This document shows, piece by piece, positions 46,493 to 56,121 of a stretch of 64,000 nt of DNA. The stretch's first letter is position 1, and every line of letters starts with the position of its first letter. The position numbers and the translations under genes are program-made. The DNA comes from an uncultured Clostridia bacterium (GTDB lineage Bacteria > Bacillota > Clostridia > TANB77 > CAG-465). The notes under the pieces are model-generated. The model had not been told where the DNA came from and ran no database searches. It saw only the letters and a program-made list of their open reading frames with translations. The stretch covers positions 1 to 64,000 of the forward strand of contig CAKOYA010000003.1 of the NCBI GenBank assembly GCA_934130325.1, written 5' to 3'.

Positions 46493-47245
46493 TTAATTTA
46501 ACTTTTTAAATTGCATATTATATATATATTCTTCTAAAATATTATGCGATAAAATTTTACTAAAAATAACACCTATCTTATTCTTAATGCCGGGAATTAT
46601 TATAGTCTTTTTTTGAAATAATTTCTTTAAGCTATACTTAGCTACATACCCTGGACTAACGGGTTTTACACTAAATTTAACATTCATTTTTTTGTTAAAA
46701 TCCGTATCAACAGGTCCTGGACATACTACACTCACACTAACATTTGATTTACTTTTTTTAAGTTCCTTACTAATTGATTCAGTCAATTTAAATACATAAT
46801 CTTTTGTAGCATAATATGATGCCATTAATGGTCCAGGTGCAAATGCTGCACTAGATGATACATTTAGTATATATCCTTCATTTTGATTTATCATTTTATT
46901 TAAAAACACTTTAGTCATATAATGAACAGCTAAAATATTTAAATTAATCATTTCTAAATCTTGTTCAAAATCTGTTTGGATAAATTCACCTATTTTCCCA
47001 ATTCCAGCACTATTTACTAATATATCTACTTTTTCATCTTTATATTTTTCATATAATACTTTACATTCTTTTAAATCTGATAGATCTAGTTTCTCAATAT
47101 ATACCTCTTCTTTACAAACTTTCTTCAAATTTTCTAATCTTTTACCATTTCTTCCAACTGCTATAATTTTATACCCTTTTTTACTAAGTTCTTTAGCAAT
47201 TTCAAATCCAATTCCAGAAGATGCCCCTGTAATTAAAGCTAACAT
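46493..47245 (-). CDS. Short-chain dehydrogenase/reductase
   Basis: 250 residues, Rossmann fold. NAD(P)-binding TGASSGIGFEIAKEL, then NSAGIGKIG, catalytic SSSAAFAPGPLMASYYATK (Ser...Tyr-x3-Lys) and PGPVDTDF. The sequence fits the classical SDR group resembling YqjQ/DltE-like enzymes. Substrate unknown. SD AAGGAG. Confidence 0.9.
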   Translation of the reverse strand: MLALITGASSGIGFEIAKELSKKGYKIIAVGRNGKRLENLKKVCKEEVYIEKLDLSDLKECKVLYEKYKDEKVDILVNSAGIGKIGEFIQTDFEQDLEMINLNILAVHYMTKVFLNKMINQNEGYILNVSSSAAFAPGPLMASYYATKDYVFKLTESISKELKKSKSNVSVSVVCPGPVDTDFNKKMNVKFSVKPVSPGYVAKYSLKKLFQKKTIIIPGIKNKIGVIFSKILSHNILEEYIYNMQFKKLN

Positions 47246-47291
47246 TTTTTTACTCCTTCTCTAAAGGAATTTTAACACAACTACTTTATAA

Positions 47292-47337
47292 AATCAATAC
47301 AAAGCATGTCTTTTACTAACATGCTTTGCATTGATTT
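47292..47337 (-). terminator. Terminator of the flavoprotein gene
   Basis: AATCAATaCAAAGCATGT and ACATGCTTTGcATTGATT form a long stem between the flavoprotein and SDR genes. Confidence 0.75.
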
Positions 47338-47350
47338 CTTAATCATTTTT

Positions 47351-48760
47351 TTAATTACTTATTCTTTTTAATATCTCGCGGGAAGCGAGTATTCCACTTG
47401 CACCAGCTTGAGACAATCCTCTTGTTACGCCTGCCCCATCACCTATAGCAAATAAATTTCTATGTTTTGTCTCCAAAGAACTAGAAAGTTCTTTAGGTCT
47501 TGCACTGTAATACTTTACTTCTACGCCATAAAGTAGTGTATCTGCATTTGCTGTTCCTGGAGCGATTTTATCAAGCTTTTCTATCATCTCAATAATATCT
47601 GTAAGTTGGTTATACTGTATAACATATCCCAAATCACCTGGTGTAGCAGAAGTAAGTGTAGGCTTAGTAAAACTTGCCTTCAATCTTTTTTCATCAGTTC
47701 TTCTTCCTTTTTTCAAATCACCATATCTTTGAACAATAATTCCATTTCCCAATAAATTAGAAAATGAAGCTGTTCTTTTTCCATATTGATAAGGATCTTT
47801 AAATGGCTCAGTAAATCTAGTACTTACAAGTATAGCAAAGTTTGTGTTATTACTCCCTAAACTTTTATCCGCAAAACTGTGACCATTAACGGTAATAGTA
47901 CCATCCGTATTTTCATATACCACATATCCAGAAGGATTCATACAAAAAGTTCTTACTGTGTTTCCGCGACTGGTAACATATTTTATCTTTGATTCATACA
48001 CTCTATCAGTTATATGTGAGAAGATCTCATTTGGAAGTTCAACTCTAACTCCCAAATCTATTTGATTGTTAATCATTTCAATTTTCAAAGATTGGTTACA
48101 CACTTTTGAAAACCACTCAGCACCAGATCTGCCGGGTGCGGCAATAACATACTTAGCATTTATCTCAAATGAATTAATTTTGTTTGTCTTATCAAAACAT
48201 GATAATGTATATCCAAACTCATCATTCTTTGATAGTGTTTCAACTTCTGTATTACACAATATTTGAACTTTTTGACTCAAGTATTCATACATCTTACAAA
48301 GTATATTAAAATTATTTTCTGTTCCAAGATGCTTTACTTTAGCTTTTAGAAGATGTAAATCATACTTTAATGCCTCTCTTTCAATTTCCTTTGCCTCTTT
48401 AGTATCAGTAGAATAATACTTTTGAGTAGCACCAAATTTCATAATTATATTATCCACATACTCAATCAGTTTAAGAGCGTACTCAGGCGGAACATAATCT
48501 GTAATCCACCCTCCAAATTCTGTAGTTATATTATACTTTCCGTCAGAAAATCCACCAGCTCCACCAAACCCGTTCATTATATTACATTTTGAACATTTTC
48601 TACATTTTTCGGAAGTGTTTTTGATTGGACATTTTCTCCTTGATATCTCATTTCCTTTATCAATGAGTACTATCCGAAGATTAGAATTCTCTGACAATTC
48701 ATATGCTGCACAAATTCCAGCGATTCCAGCACCTATAATAGCAACATCATATTTTTTCAT
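47351..48760 (-). CDS. COG2509-type FAD-dependent dehydrogenase
   Basis: 469 residues from MKKYDVAIIGAGIAGICAAYEL (dinucleotide-binding GxGxxG). Characteristic of this uncharacterised family are the Cys-rich stretch CPIKNTSEKCRKCSKCNI followed by NGFGGAGGFSDGKYNI, VIAAPGRSGAEWF, and the C-terminal FAIGDGAGVTRGLSQAGASG. The Cys residues may bind a metal or Fe-S cluster. It probably oxidises or reduces an unknown substrate with FAD. SD GAAAGGAT. Confidence 0.87.
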   Translation of the reverse strand: MKKYDVAIIGAGIAGICAAYELSENSNLRIVLIDKGNEISRRKCPIKNTSEKCRKCSKCNIMNGFGGAGGFSDGKYNITTEFGGWITDYVPPEYALKLIEYVDNIIMKFGATQKYYSTDTKEAKEIEREALKYDLHLLKAKVKHLGTENNFNILCKMYEYLSQKVQILCNTEVETLSKNDEFGYTLSCFDKTNKINSFEINAKYVIAAPGRSGAEWFSKVCNQSLKIEMINNQIDLGVRVELPNEIFSHITDRVYESKIKYVTSRGNTVRTFCMNPSGYVVYENTDGTITVNGHSFADKSLGSNNTNFAILVSTRFTEPFKDPYQYGKRTASFSNLLGNGIIVQRYGDLKKGRRTDEKRLKASFTKPTLTSATPGDLGYVIQYNQLTDIIEMIEKLDKIAPGTANADTLLYGVEVKYYSARPKELSSSLETKHRNLFAIGDGAGVTRGLSQAGASGILASREILKRISN

Positions 48761-48904
48761 TTTAATCATCCTTTCATAAATTATTATCTAAGAATAAATT
48801 TTATACATCTACATTATAACATGTATGTCAAATTTTATTTTTTTAGCATTATTGACATTTTTTTTATTATTTTATATAATTTTAATTAGATAAAGGTGAT
48901 TACT

Positions 48905-49666
48905 ATGAATTTATATGTACTTTTTATGTATTTCTTTATATATAGTATTCTTGGTTGGATTGCTGAGGTTATATATTGTAGAATAGTGGGAGGAAAACTC
49001 ACTAATAGAGGTTTTTTAAATGGGCCATATTGTCCCATTTATGGATTTGGTTCATTAATAATAGTACTTTCCTTACAGTACTATATAAACTCCCCTATAT
49101 TAGTATTTTTTATAGGTATGATACTTACAACCATTCTTGAATATATAACCAGTTTTTTTATGGAAAAAATATTTAATGCAAGATGGTGGGATTATTCAAA
49201 CATGCAATTTAATATAAACGGTAGAGTGTGTCTATTAAATTCACTAGAATTTGCAATACTTGGTCTACTCCTTACGTATATAATACACCCTCAAATAAAA
49301 CAACTAATTGAAAAAATACCACAAAATTATATTCCAGTTATATCTATTTCATTATTTGTAATAATTACATTAGACTTTGCAGTAACTTTATATACTATAT
49401 TTAATCTAAAAGAAAGACTTAACAAACTTCATGAAATTACTGAACAAATATTTGAGAATAAAAAGAAAGATTTTCAAAATATTGATATTATTCAAAATTT
49501 AGAAAAAGTTAAAGAGGATATAATTTCCAAAACTAGCCTCTTAAATAACAGAATAATAAAAGCTTTCCCTGAAATAGAATTTAAAAAGAGAAATGAACAG
49601 TTACTTGAGATTAAATCTAAATTACAAAATAAGCTTTATAATAAAAAAAGTCATAAAAAAGACTGA
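48905..49666 (+). CDS. PF06541-type membrane protein, copy 3
   Basis: 253 residues from MNLYVLFMYFFIYSILGWIAEVIY (SD AAAGGTGAT; the upstream GTG is part of it). Family motifs: RIVGGKLTNRGFLNGPYCPIYGFGSLII, TTILEYITSFFMEKIFNARWWDYS and FNINGRVCLLNSLEFAILGLLLTYI. A charged helical C-terminal tail of about 90 residues (KERLNKLHEITEQIFENKKK) is longer than in copies 1 and 2. Role unknown. Confidence 0.85.
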   Translation: MNLYVLFMYFFIYSILGWIAEVIYCRIVGGKLTNRGFLNGPYCPIYGFGSLIIVLSLQYYINSPILVFFIGMILTTILEYITSFFMEKIFNARWWDYSNMQFNINGRVCLLNSLEFAILGLLLTYIIHPQIKQLIEKIPQNYIPVISISLFVIITLDFAVTLYTIFNLKERLNKLHEITEQIFENKKKDFQNIDIIQNLEKVKEDIISKTSLLNNRIIKAFPEIEFKKRNEQLLEIKSKLQNKLYNKKSHKKD

Positions 49667-49692
49667 ATTGCACTTCAAATTCAGTCTTTTTT
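49655..49692. terminator. Bidirectional terminator
   Basis: AAAAAAGACTGAATTtG-type stem with complement CAAATTCAGTCTTTTTT, between two convergent genes; it overlaps the last codons of the PF06541 gene. Confidence 0.85.
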
Positions 49693-49705
49693 ACTGTATG
49701 TTAAC

Positions 49706-50980
49706 CTACTCATAATACTCCATTTGGAAACCAATTATATCTATTGTATCACCTTGTTGTAATCCAAGTACTTTTAGTTTATCCATCACACCCAATTTTT
49801 TCAACGTTCTTTGCATATATTGACGTGACTCTACATCAAAGATATTAACCTTACTCATCAATCTTTCAATAGGTGCTCCATATACTTTAAATCCATCTTC
49901 AATTTTTTCAATTTTAATTTCTTGATCTGGTAACTCTTCTCTTTCATTATACCCTTCATCAATTTCAACAATGTCTTCTTTTGGAATTGTTTTTAACCTT
50001 TCTGCTATATATTCAATTAAATCTGTCACTCCCTCATGCGTTACAGCTGAGATTTTAAACAATTTTAATCCTCTTTTTTCGCATTCTTTTTCAAGGCTTT
50101 CAGGCAAAGAGTTATCAGTTACACTATCAATTTTATTTGCAACAACAATTTGCTCTTTTTTAGATAGTTTCTTACTGTATTTTTCAAGTTCTACATTTAT
50201 CTTTTTAAAATTTTCTACTGGATCACATCCTTCTATTCCGGATACATCCACAACATGTACCAAAAGTCTAGTTCTTTCAACATGCTTTAAAAATTTAATT
50301 CCAAGTCCAACGCCTTCACTTGCACCCTCAATAATACCTGGAATATCTGCCATTACAAAAGCTTCTCCAGATTTTGGTTTTACAACTCCTAACGCTGGTT
50401 CAAGGGTTGTAAAGTGATAGTTAGCAATTTTAGGCTTGGCTGATGATACAGAAGAAATTAAAGTAGATTTTCCAACATTAGGGAAACCAATAAGCCCAAC
50501 ATCAGCTAACATCTTTAATTCAAGTTCTATATTTTTAGTAATACCTTTTTGCCCCATCTCAGCAAAATTTGGAACCTGTCTTGTAGATGTTGCAAAATGT
50601 TGATTACCTCTTCCACCTCTTCCACCTTTTGCAATGATAAATTCCTGATCATCTTCTGAAAGATCAGCCACTATAACATTTTTATCTACATCTTTTACAA
50701 TAGTTCCCTTAGGTACATATATGTACAAGTCTTTTCCAGATTTTCCTGTGCATCTTGCACCTTCACCATTTTTTCCATTTTCTGCTTTAAATATTTTTTT
50801 ATACTTAAAATCAAGTAATGTGCTAGTATTATTGCTTACCTTAAAAATTACGTCTCCTCCTCTGCCGCCATCTCCTCCATCAGGTCCACCATTTGCTACG
50901 TATTTCTCCCTTCTAAAGCTCATTGCACCATTTCCACCATCACCAGATTTTACGCTAATTCTTACAAAATCAATAACCAC
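49706..50980 (-). CDS. obg: GTPase Obg
   Basis: Ribosome-associated GTPase needed for late 50S assembly and, in Bacillus, sporulation and stress signalling. 424 residues: Gly-rich Obg fold (1-158, SGDGGNG, GGPDGGDGGRGGDV), G domain with GFPNVGKSTLI, DIPGIIEGA, NKID and a C-terminal OCT domain (DGFKVYGAPIERL). GTG start at 50980, preceded in frame by a stop. No SD lies within 15 bases; AAAGGAG is 40 bases upstream, across a 12-bp hairpin. It follows trpS by 56 bases. Confidence 0.96.
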   Translation of the reverse strand: MVIDFVRISVKSGDGGNGAMSFRREKYVANGGPDGGDGGRGGDVIFKVSNNTSTLLDFKYKKIFKAENGKNGEGARCTGKSGKDLYIYVPKGTIVKDVDKNVIVADLSEDDQEFIIAKGGRGGRGNQHFATSTRQVPNFAEMGQKGITKNIELELKMLADVGLIGFPNVGKSTLISSVSSAKPKIANYHFTTLEPALGVVKPKSGEAFVMADIPGIIEGASEGVGLGIKFLKHVERTRLLVHVVDVSGIEGCDPVENFKKINVELEKYSKKLSKKEQIVVANKIDSVTDNSLPESLEKECEKRGLKLFKISAVTHEGVTDLIEYIAERLKTIPKEDIVEIDEGYNEREELPDQEIKIEKIEDGFKVYGAPIERLMSKVNIFDVESRQYMQRTLKKLGVMDKLKVLGLQQGDTIDIIGFQMEYYE

Positions 50981-50991
50981 TTTTTATATTA

Positions 50992-51026
50992 TATAAATAT
51001 ATTTAAACAATATATTTATAATCTCC
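50992..51026 (-). promoter_or_regulatory. obg: SD of obg set apart from the start codon by a hairpin
   Basis: Minus strand: AAAGGAG (about 51023-51028), two bases, then a perfect 12-bp stem TATAAATATATT with its complement (51009-51020 and 50992-51003) and a 5-base loop, then 11 bases to the GTG. Folding of the stem would bring SD and start to about 13 bases. Confidence 0.55.
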
Positions 51027-51036
51027 TTTCCTTTTA

Positions 51037-52056
51037 TTATTTATTATTAAAATAATCTATTTTCATAATTTCTTTAACCTTAGACATAGTTTCCTTTGCT
51101 CTAAATCTTGCTTTTTTAGTTCCTTCAATTAAAATTTTATCTATAATCTCTGGATGTTCTTCATAATATTTTCTCTTTTTACGTATAGGTTCTAAATACT
51201 CAGAAATATTTTTTGCAAGTTCTTTTTTACAAGCTACACAACCTCTAACACCTTTTTTACACTCATCAAATATATCATCAACATCTCTTCCACTAAATAA
51301 TTTATGGTAGTATCCAACCATACAAATTTCCGGATTAGCAGGATCATCTTTTTTTATTTTTGAAGTATCTGTAACAGCAGACATTACTTTTTTTGTTATT
51401 TCTTCATCATTGTCACTCAAATATATTGCATTTCCTAAACTTTTACCCATCTTAGAATTTCCATCTAACCCTTTTATTCTTGGAGTTTTACTTAATAATA
51501 TTTCAGGAACTGTTAAAACTTGACCATATATTGAATTAAATTTTCTTACTATTTCTCTTGTCTGCTCTATAAGGGGCTCTTGATCTTCTCCTGCAGGAAC
51601 AATATTTGCCCCAAAGGTTGCAATATCTGCAGCTTGACTTACAGGATAACCTAAAAAGCCATAGGTAATACTTTCTCCTTCATTTCCAAACAATTCCTTT
51701 TTTTGCAACATTTCACTCTTAACAGTAGGATTCCTTTGTAATCTTGAAACCGTAACAAGGTTTGAAAAAAATATAGTGAGTTCTGCAACTTCAGGTATCA
51801 TTGATTGGATATATATTGTACTTTTTTCAGGATCAATTCCACAAGATAAATAATCAATAGCAAGTTCTCTAACATTGTTTCTTACCTTATCTGGATTATT
51901 AAAATTGTCAGTTAAGGCTTGAACATCTGCAATTAATATATATTGTTCATATTCATCTTGTAACTTTACTCTATTTTGTAGAGAGCCAAAATAATGACCT
52001 ATATGCAATCTACCTGTTGGTCTATCACCAGTTAAAATTATTTTTTTGCTTTCCAT
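51037..52056 (-). CDS. trpS: Tryptophan-tRNA ligase
   Basis: Class I synthetase charging tRNA-Trp. 339 residues. HIGH-type motif RPTGRLHIGHYFGSL near the N-terminus and KMSKS-type motif GNSKMGKSLGNAI. The GEDQEPLIEQTREIVRKF stretch is typical. SD TTGGAGG. The intergenic region upstream is only 210 bases and shows no T-box leader. obg is probably co-transcribed. Confidence 0.96.
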   Translation of the reverse strand: MESKKIILTGDRPTGRLHIGHYFGSLQNRVKLQDEYEQYILIADVQALTDNFNNPDKVRNNVRELAIDYLSCGIDPEKSTIYIQSMIPEVAELTIFFSNLVTVSRLQRNPTVKSEMLQKKELFGNEGESITYGFLGYPVSQAADIATFGANIVPAGEDQEPLIEQTREIVRKFNSIYGQVLTVPEILLSKTPRIKGLDGNSKMGKSLGNAIYLSDNDEEITKKVMSAVTDTSKIKKDDPANPEICMVGYYHKLFSGRDVDDIFDECKKGVRGCVACKKELAKNISEYLEPIRKKRKYYEEHPEIIDKILIEGTKKARFRAKETMSKVKEIMKIDYFNNK

Positions 52057-52162
52057 TTAAATCCTCCAATAAATTTATAACTATATTATATAATAATTAT
52101 GTAAAAAATGCTATACTTTTATATATATTTTATCACATTTTCGACAAAATACTTCATTTTTA

Positions 52163-52192
52163 TTGACTTACTAATAATTTCTAGTATATAAT
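52163..52192 (+). promoter_or_regulatory. Promoter of the beta-CASP gene
   Basis: TTGACT (52163-52168), 18-base spacer, TATAAT (52187-52192). Confidence 0.7.
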
Positions 52193-52266
52193 ATAAGTAT
52201 ATTAAACACGTATAAAAAATTAACTAATTTTTTACGTTATATTTTATTAAAAAAGGAGGAAACTTT

Positions 52267-53778
52267 ATGAGTTCCAAAAACAATTTCTACTTTAAGCTTC
52301 AGGCTTTGCACAAGGAGGTAACAGGCTCATGTATACTATGCACAATACATTTTCCAAATAACCATGAGCGGAATATCTTGGTTGATTGTGGCATTTACCA
52401 AGAGCAAACGTATGAGGACCTAAATAACGAGTTTAAATTCAATATAAAAAATATAGATGCTGTAATTTTGACTCACTCTCATATCGACCATATTGGAAGA
52501 GTTCCGTATCTTTCAAAACTTGGATACAATGGTCCTGTGTATTGTAACGCATTAACTCGAAACCTTTTTGGAGTGCTACTATACGATTGCGCAAAGAAAT
52601 TTCAAAAAGATTTTGAAAAAGAAAAAAGAACAGTTAAAAATCCAACACCTCCGTTATACAATTATGATGATGTTGACAAAGCAATTTCTCTTATAAAAAC
52701 TAAGAGGATTAATGAACCGTTTGAAATTGATGATGGTATAACCATTACTTTTATTGATAATGGTCATATGCTAAGTGCATCTAGCATATATATTGAAGCA
52801 AGTTACAAAAACAGGAAAAAAATCAACCTATTATTTTCAGGTGATTACAAAAAAGAAAACTTATTTAAAGAGACATCAGTTATTCCACAAAGTATTGCTG
52901 AAAATAAGAATTTAAATTTGGTAATTGAATCTACTTTGTTTGAGAGTTACCAGAACTCACCTGCTACCTTTAAGGATGATATTATATCACAGCTAAAACA
53001 GGAAAAACCAATTTTGATATTGTCACTTGCACAAGAAAGGTTAGAGACAATATTATATAACCTAAAGGAAATTGAAAGTTGTGGACATGACTTTGAAATC
53101 TGGATTGATGCTCCTCTTGGAATTTCGATACTCGATATTTACAGAAAAAACAGCAATATTAACTTTATGCCAAAGAATGTTAATGTTGTAGTATCACAGG
53201 AAGAGAGAGAAATTCTTCTGAAAAATCCTAAAAAAGGAAGAATAATAATTACCTCTTCGGGCATGGCTGACGGCGGTAATGCACCGTACTATTTAGAAAC
53301 TTATCTTCGTTGTAACAGTGCTATTTTCTTTACAAGTTACCTATCGAACAATTCATTGGGAAGAAAAGTTGTAGAGACCTCAAGAGGAAATAAAATTCGT
53401 GTATTTCCTTTTGGAGAACAAATAAAAATTAATGCACAAATTTTTCAAACAAGAGAATTTTCGTCACATGGAAGTCCTGAAGAGATTTTAGATTTCATTA
53501 AATCTTTTAGTTCTCTTAAAAATGTATTTATAAACCATGGTTCAGAGAAGTCGCAAAAAATTCTGAAAAATACTCTTGGAAACATGGACATAAAATCAAC
53601 AATACTTGGGAATGAAGAAATTCATAAAGTAACAAATTTGGGAGATGTCTATTCTACCCTAATTCATCCTCCAAAAAAGGAAATAAAAAATACGTATAAC
53701 AGACCCTCTAAATATTCCAATTTAGAAAATAGAACTATACCTGCTTCACGAAGAAAAAAATCTTGTATTAATTACTAA
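52267..53778 (+). CDS. Metallo-beta-lactamase/beta-CASP RNA-processing-like protein
   Basis: 503 residues, SD AAAGGAGGA. Zinc motif THSHIDHIG (HxHxDH), DNGHMLSASSIYIE with a further metal His, FSGDYKKENLF with Asp, a beta-CASP domain (about 215-360) and a C-terminal RMMBL-like strand. The usual SAH near the end is SHG here (EFSSHGSPEEIL). Family members such as YSH1 and bacterial RNase J relatives cut RNA. It is separate from rnjA. The basic tail (KYSNLENRTIPASRRKK) could bind nucleic acid. Confidence 0.85.
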   Translation: MSSKNNFYFKLQALHKEVTGSCILCTIHFPNNHERNILVDCGIYQEQTYEDLNNEFKFNIKNIDAVILTHSHIDHIGRVPYLSKLGYNGPVYCNALTRNLFGVLLYDCAKKFQKDFEKEKRTVKNPTPPLYNYDDVDKAISLIKTKRINEPFEIDDGITITFIDNGHMLSASSIYIEASYKNRKKINLLFSGDYKKENLFKETSVIPQSIAENKNLNLVIESTLFESYQNSPATFKDDIISQLKQEKPILILSLAQERLETILYNLKEIESCGHDFEIWIDAPLGISILDIYRKNSNINFMPKNVNVVVSQEEREILLKNPKKGRIIITSSGMADGGNAPYYLETYLRCNSAIFFTSYLSNNSLGRKVVETSRGNKIRVFPFGEQIKINAQIFQTREFSSHGSPEEILDFIKSFSSLKNVFINHGSEKSQKILKNTLGNMDIKSTILGNEEIHKVTNLGDVYSTLIHPPKKEIKNTYNRPSKYSNLENRTIPASRRKKSCINY

Positions 53779-53784
53779 AGATTA

Positions 53785-53814
53785 GGTACCTAATATATTG
53801 TTAGGTACCTTTTC
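53785..53814 (+). terminator. Terminator after the beta-CASP gene
   Basis: GGTACCTAA-TATATTG-TTAGGTACC followed by TTTT. Confidence 0.85.
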
Positions 53815-53840
53815 ATCTTCCAAAAAATTTTTAATAAATA

Positions 53841-53884
53841 AAATCTCAATTATTAAACTTCAAAATAGTTACTAATTGAGATTT
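53841..53884 (-). terminator. rnjA: Terminator of rnjA
   Basis: AAATCTCAATTA and TAATTGAGATTT stem with a 20-base loop, 30 bases beyond the rnjA stop. Confidence 0.65.
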
Positions 53885-53914
53885 ATTATATTTAAGCATA
53901 ATTTCTATTATATG

Positions 53915-55828
53915 CTACTTAATTTCTTTTTTATACTTATCAATATCAACATCCATAAGTATTGGTAAAATCATTGGTTGTCTCTTTGTCTTTGAATATA
54001 TGTAATGTATTAGACTATCCCTTAAATTAGATTTTATATTAGACCATTCACGGATATTTTCTCTATCACATTTTTCTAGTTCTTTCTTTGCTATTTCTCT
54101 TATCTCATCCATTAAATCTTCACTTTCTCTTACATATACAAATCCACGAGTTACTATATCCGGACCAGAAATTACCTTAGATGTTCTTCTATCTAAACTT
54201 ACAACTATTATTATCATACCATTTTCAGATAAAAGCTGTCTATCACGAAGTACTATATTTCCTACATCTCCAACTCCTAAACCATCAACAAGAACCATTC
54301 CAGATGGAACTTGAGTTGTAATCTTAGCGTCATTTTTACTTATTTCAAGTGTTTTACCATTTTCCATAATAAATATATTTTCTTTAGGTGTACCTATACT
54401 TGTAGCAATTTCGCCATGTTGTTTTAAAAATCTATATTCACCATGAACAGGCATAAAATATTTCGGTTTAGTTAAGCTCAACATTAACTTTAATTCTTCT
54501 TGACATGCATGACCTGAAACGTGTACATCTGCCAATTGATTATATATTATTTCAGCACCCAATTTTTCTAATTCATCAATTACTCTTCCTACAGATTTTT
54601 CATTTCCAGGAATTGGTGAAGATGAAAAAATAACTAGGTCGTCCGGTGTTATTTGAACTTTCTTATGTTCACCTACTGACATTCTTGAAAGGGCAGCCAT
54701 AGGTTCACCTTGAGAACCCGTAGTAATTATAACTAATTGTTCTGGGTTATAATTTCCAATTTTATCAATATCTATTAAAGTCCCCTCTGGCATAGTTATA
54801 TAACCAAGTTCTTGAGATACTGTCATAACATTTAACATACTACGTCCTACTACAGCTACTTTTCTTTTGCATTTAACAGCTGAATTTACTATTTGTTGCA
54901 TTCTATGAATATTTGATGCAAATGTAGCAACAATTATTCTTTTTGTACAGTTAGTAAATATCTTATCAAATTCTTTACCAACACTACTTTCAGACATTGT
55001 ATATCCAGGTCTTTGTACATTTGTACTATCTGACATAAGAAGTACAATTCCTTCTCTTCCAATTTCAGCAATCCTTTGAAAATCCATCATTTCCCCATCA
55101 ATTGGAGTATAATCTATTTTAAAATCTCCTGTATGGAATACAACTCCAACAGGTGTTGTAATAGCAACACCAACAGAATCTGCAATTGAATGGGTTACTT
55201 TTATAAACTCTACTTTAAAGTGCTTACCAAATTTTACTACGTCACGTGGCTTAACGCATTTTAATTTTGTAGTTTTATCTAAATTATGTTCAATTAATTT
55301 ATTTTTTATAAGTCCCAAAGTAAGTTTAGTACCATATACTGGAACATTTATTTTCTTTAAGAAATACGGAATAGAACCTATGTGATCTTCATGACCATGT
55401 GTAATAACTACAGCTTTTACTTTATCTTTATTTCTTTCAAGATATGTAATATCTGGTATTACTAAATCTACCCCAAGCATATCATCTTCTGGGAAAGCTA
55501 ATCCGCAATCCACAACAATTATTTCGTTATCATACTCAAATACAGTTATATTCTTTCCGATTTCATTCATTCCACCAAGTGGTATTATTTTTAACTTAGA
55601 TTTTTTAAACACACTAGGCTTAACATTTTTTGCTACAACCAAACTAGTATCAATATTAGAAAATTCTACTTCCGGTGCACTTTTAGAATTTAACTTAACC
55701 TTTGTATCCTTTTTTAATCTGCTGTTTTGTCTGGTCTTTTTAATTTTTCCACCTGTACTTTTATGAGTACTTTTGGTAATTCCTTTAATTTTATTTTCTC
55801 TTTTGTTTTCATATTTTTTTTCTTCCAT
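53915..55828 (-). CDS. rnjA: Ribonuclease J
   Basis: 5'-3' exo- and endoribonuclease of the RNA-degradation machinery. 637 residues; the first ~80 residues are a basic, Lys-rich extension absent from B. subtilis RNase J1. Core motifs: LGGMNEIGKN, VITHGHEDHIGSIPYFLKKI (HxHxDH), HTGDFKIDY, DSTNVQRPGYTMSE, the beta-CASP region with ATFASNIHRMQQIV, VSGHACQEELKLM and a C-terminal domain with VISGPDIVTRGFVY. SD AAAGGATGAT. Confidence 0.96.
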   Translation of the reverse strand: MEEKKYENKRENKIKGITKSTHKSTGGKIKKTRQNSRLKKDTKVKLNSKSAPEVEFSNIDTSLVVAKNVKPSVFKKSKLKIIPLGGMNEIGKNITVFEYDNEIIVVDCGLAFPEDDMLGVDLVIPDITYLERNKDKVKAVVITHGHEDHIGSIPYFLKKINVPVYGTKLTLGLIKNKLIEHNLDKTTKLKCVKPRDVVKFGKHFKVEFIKVTHSIADSVGVAITTPVGVVFHTGDFKIDYTPIDGEMMDFQRIAEIGREGIVLLMSDSTNVQRPGYTMSESSVGKEFDKIFTNCTKRIIVATFASNIHRMQQIVNSAVKCKRKVAVVGRSMLNVMTVSQELGYITMPEGTLIDIDKIGNYNPEQLVIITTGSQGEPMAALSRMSVGEHKKVQITPDDLVIFSSSPIPGNEKSVGRVIDELEKLGAEIIYNQLADVHVSGHACQEELKLMLSLTKPKYFMPVHGEYRFLKQHGEIATSIGTPKENIFIMENGKTLEISKNDAKITTQVPSGMVLVDGLGVGDVGNIVLRDRQLLSENGMIIIVVSLDRRTSKVISGPDIVTRGFVYVRESEDLMDEIREIAKKELEKCDRENIREWSNIKSNLRDSLIHYIYSKTKRQPMILPILMDVDIDKYKKEIK

Positions 55829-56121
55829 TAAATCATCCTTTCATTTTTATATTAATTTTTCAATTTACAATTTACCACGTTCATTTATATAAATAGTATT
55901 CCACTATTTTTTTATTTTATTTAGATAACTCGATTCACTACAAACTAATGTATATATTATACATTAATTTTATACTTTTGTCAAATTTTATGACCCCGTC
56001 AACTTTTAAAATAGAATACAGATAATATATTTTAATGTTGATATTTAGTAATTTTTATGATAATATATACATGTGTATGTATTATTATTTATTTCATCTT
56101 ATAATTAAGGGAGGGATTCTT

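Noticed and set aside
52057..52266. T-box leader before trpS
   Set aside because: The region is short, AT-rich and lacks the T-box sequence and antiterminator pattern.
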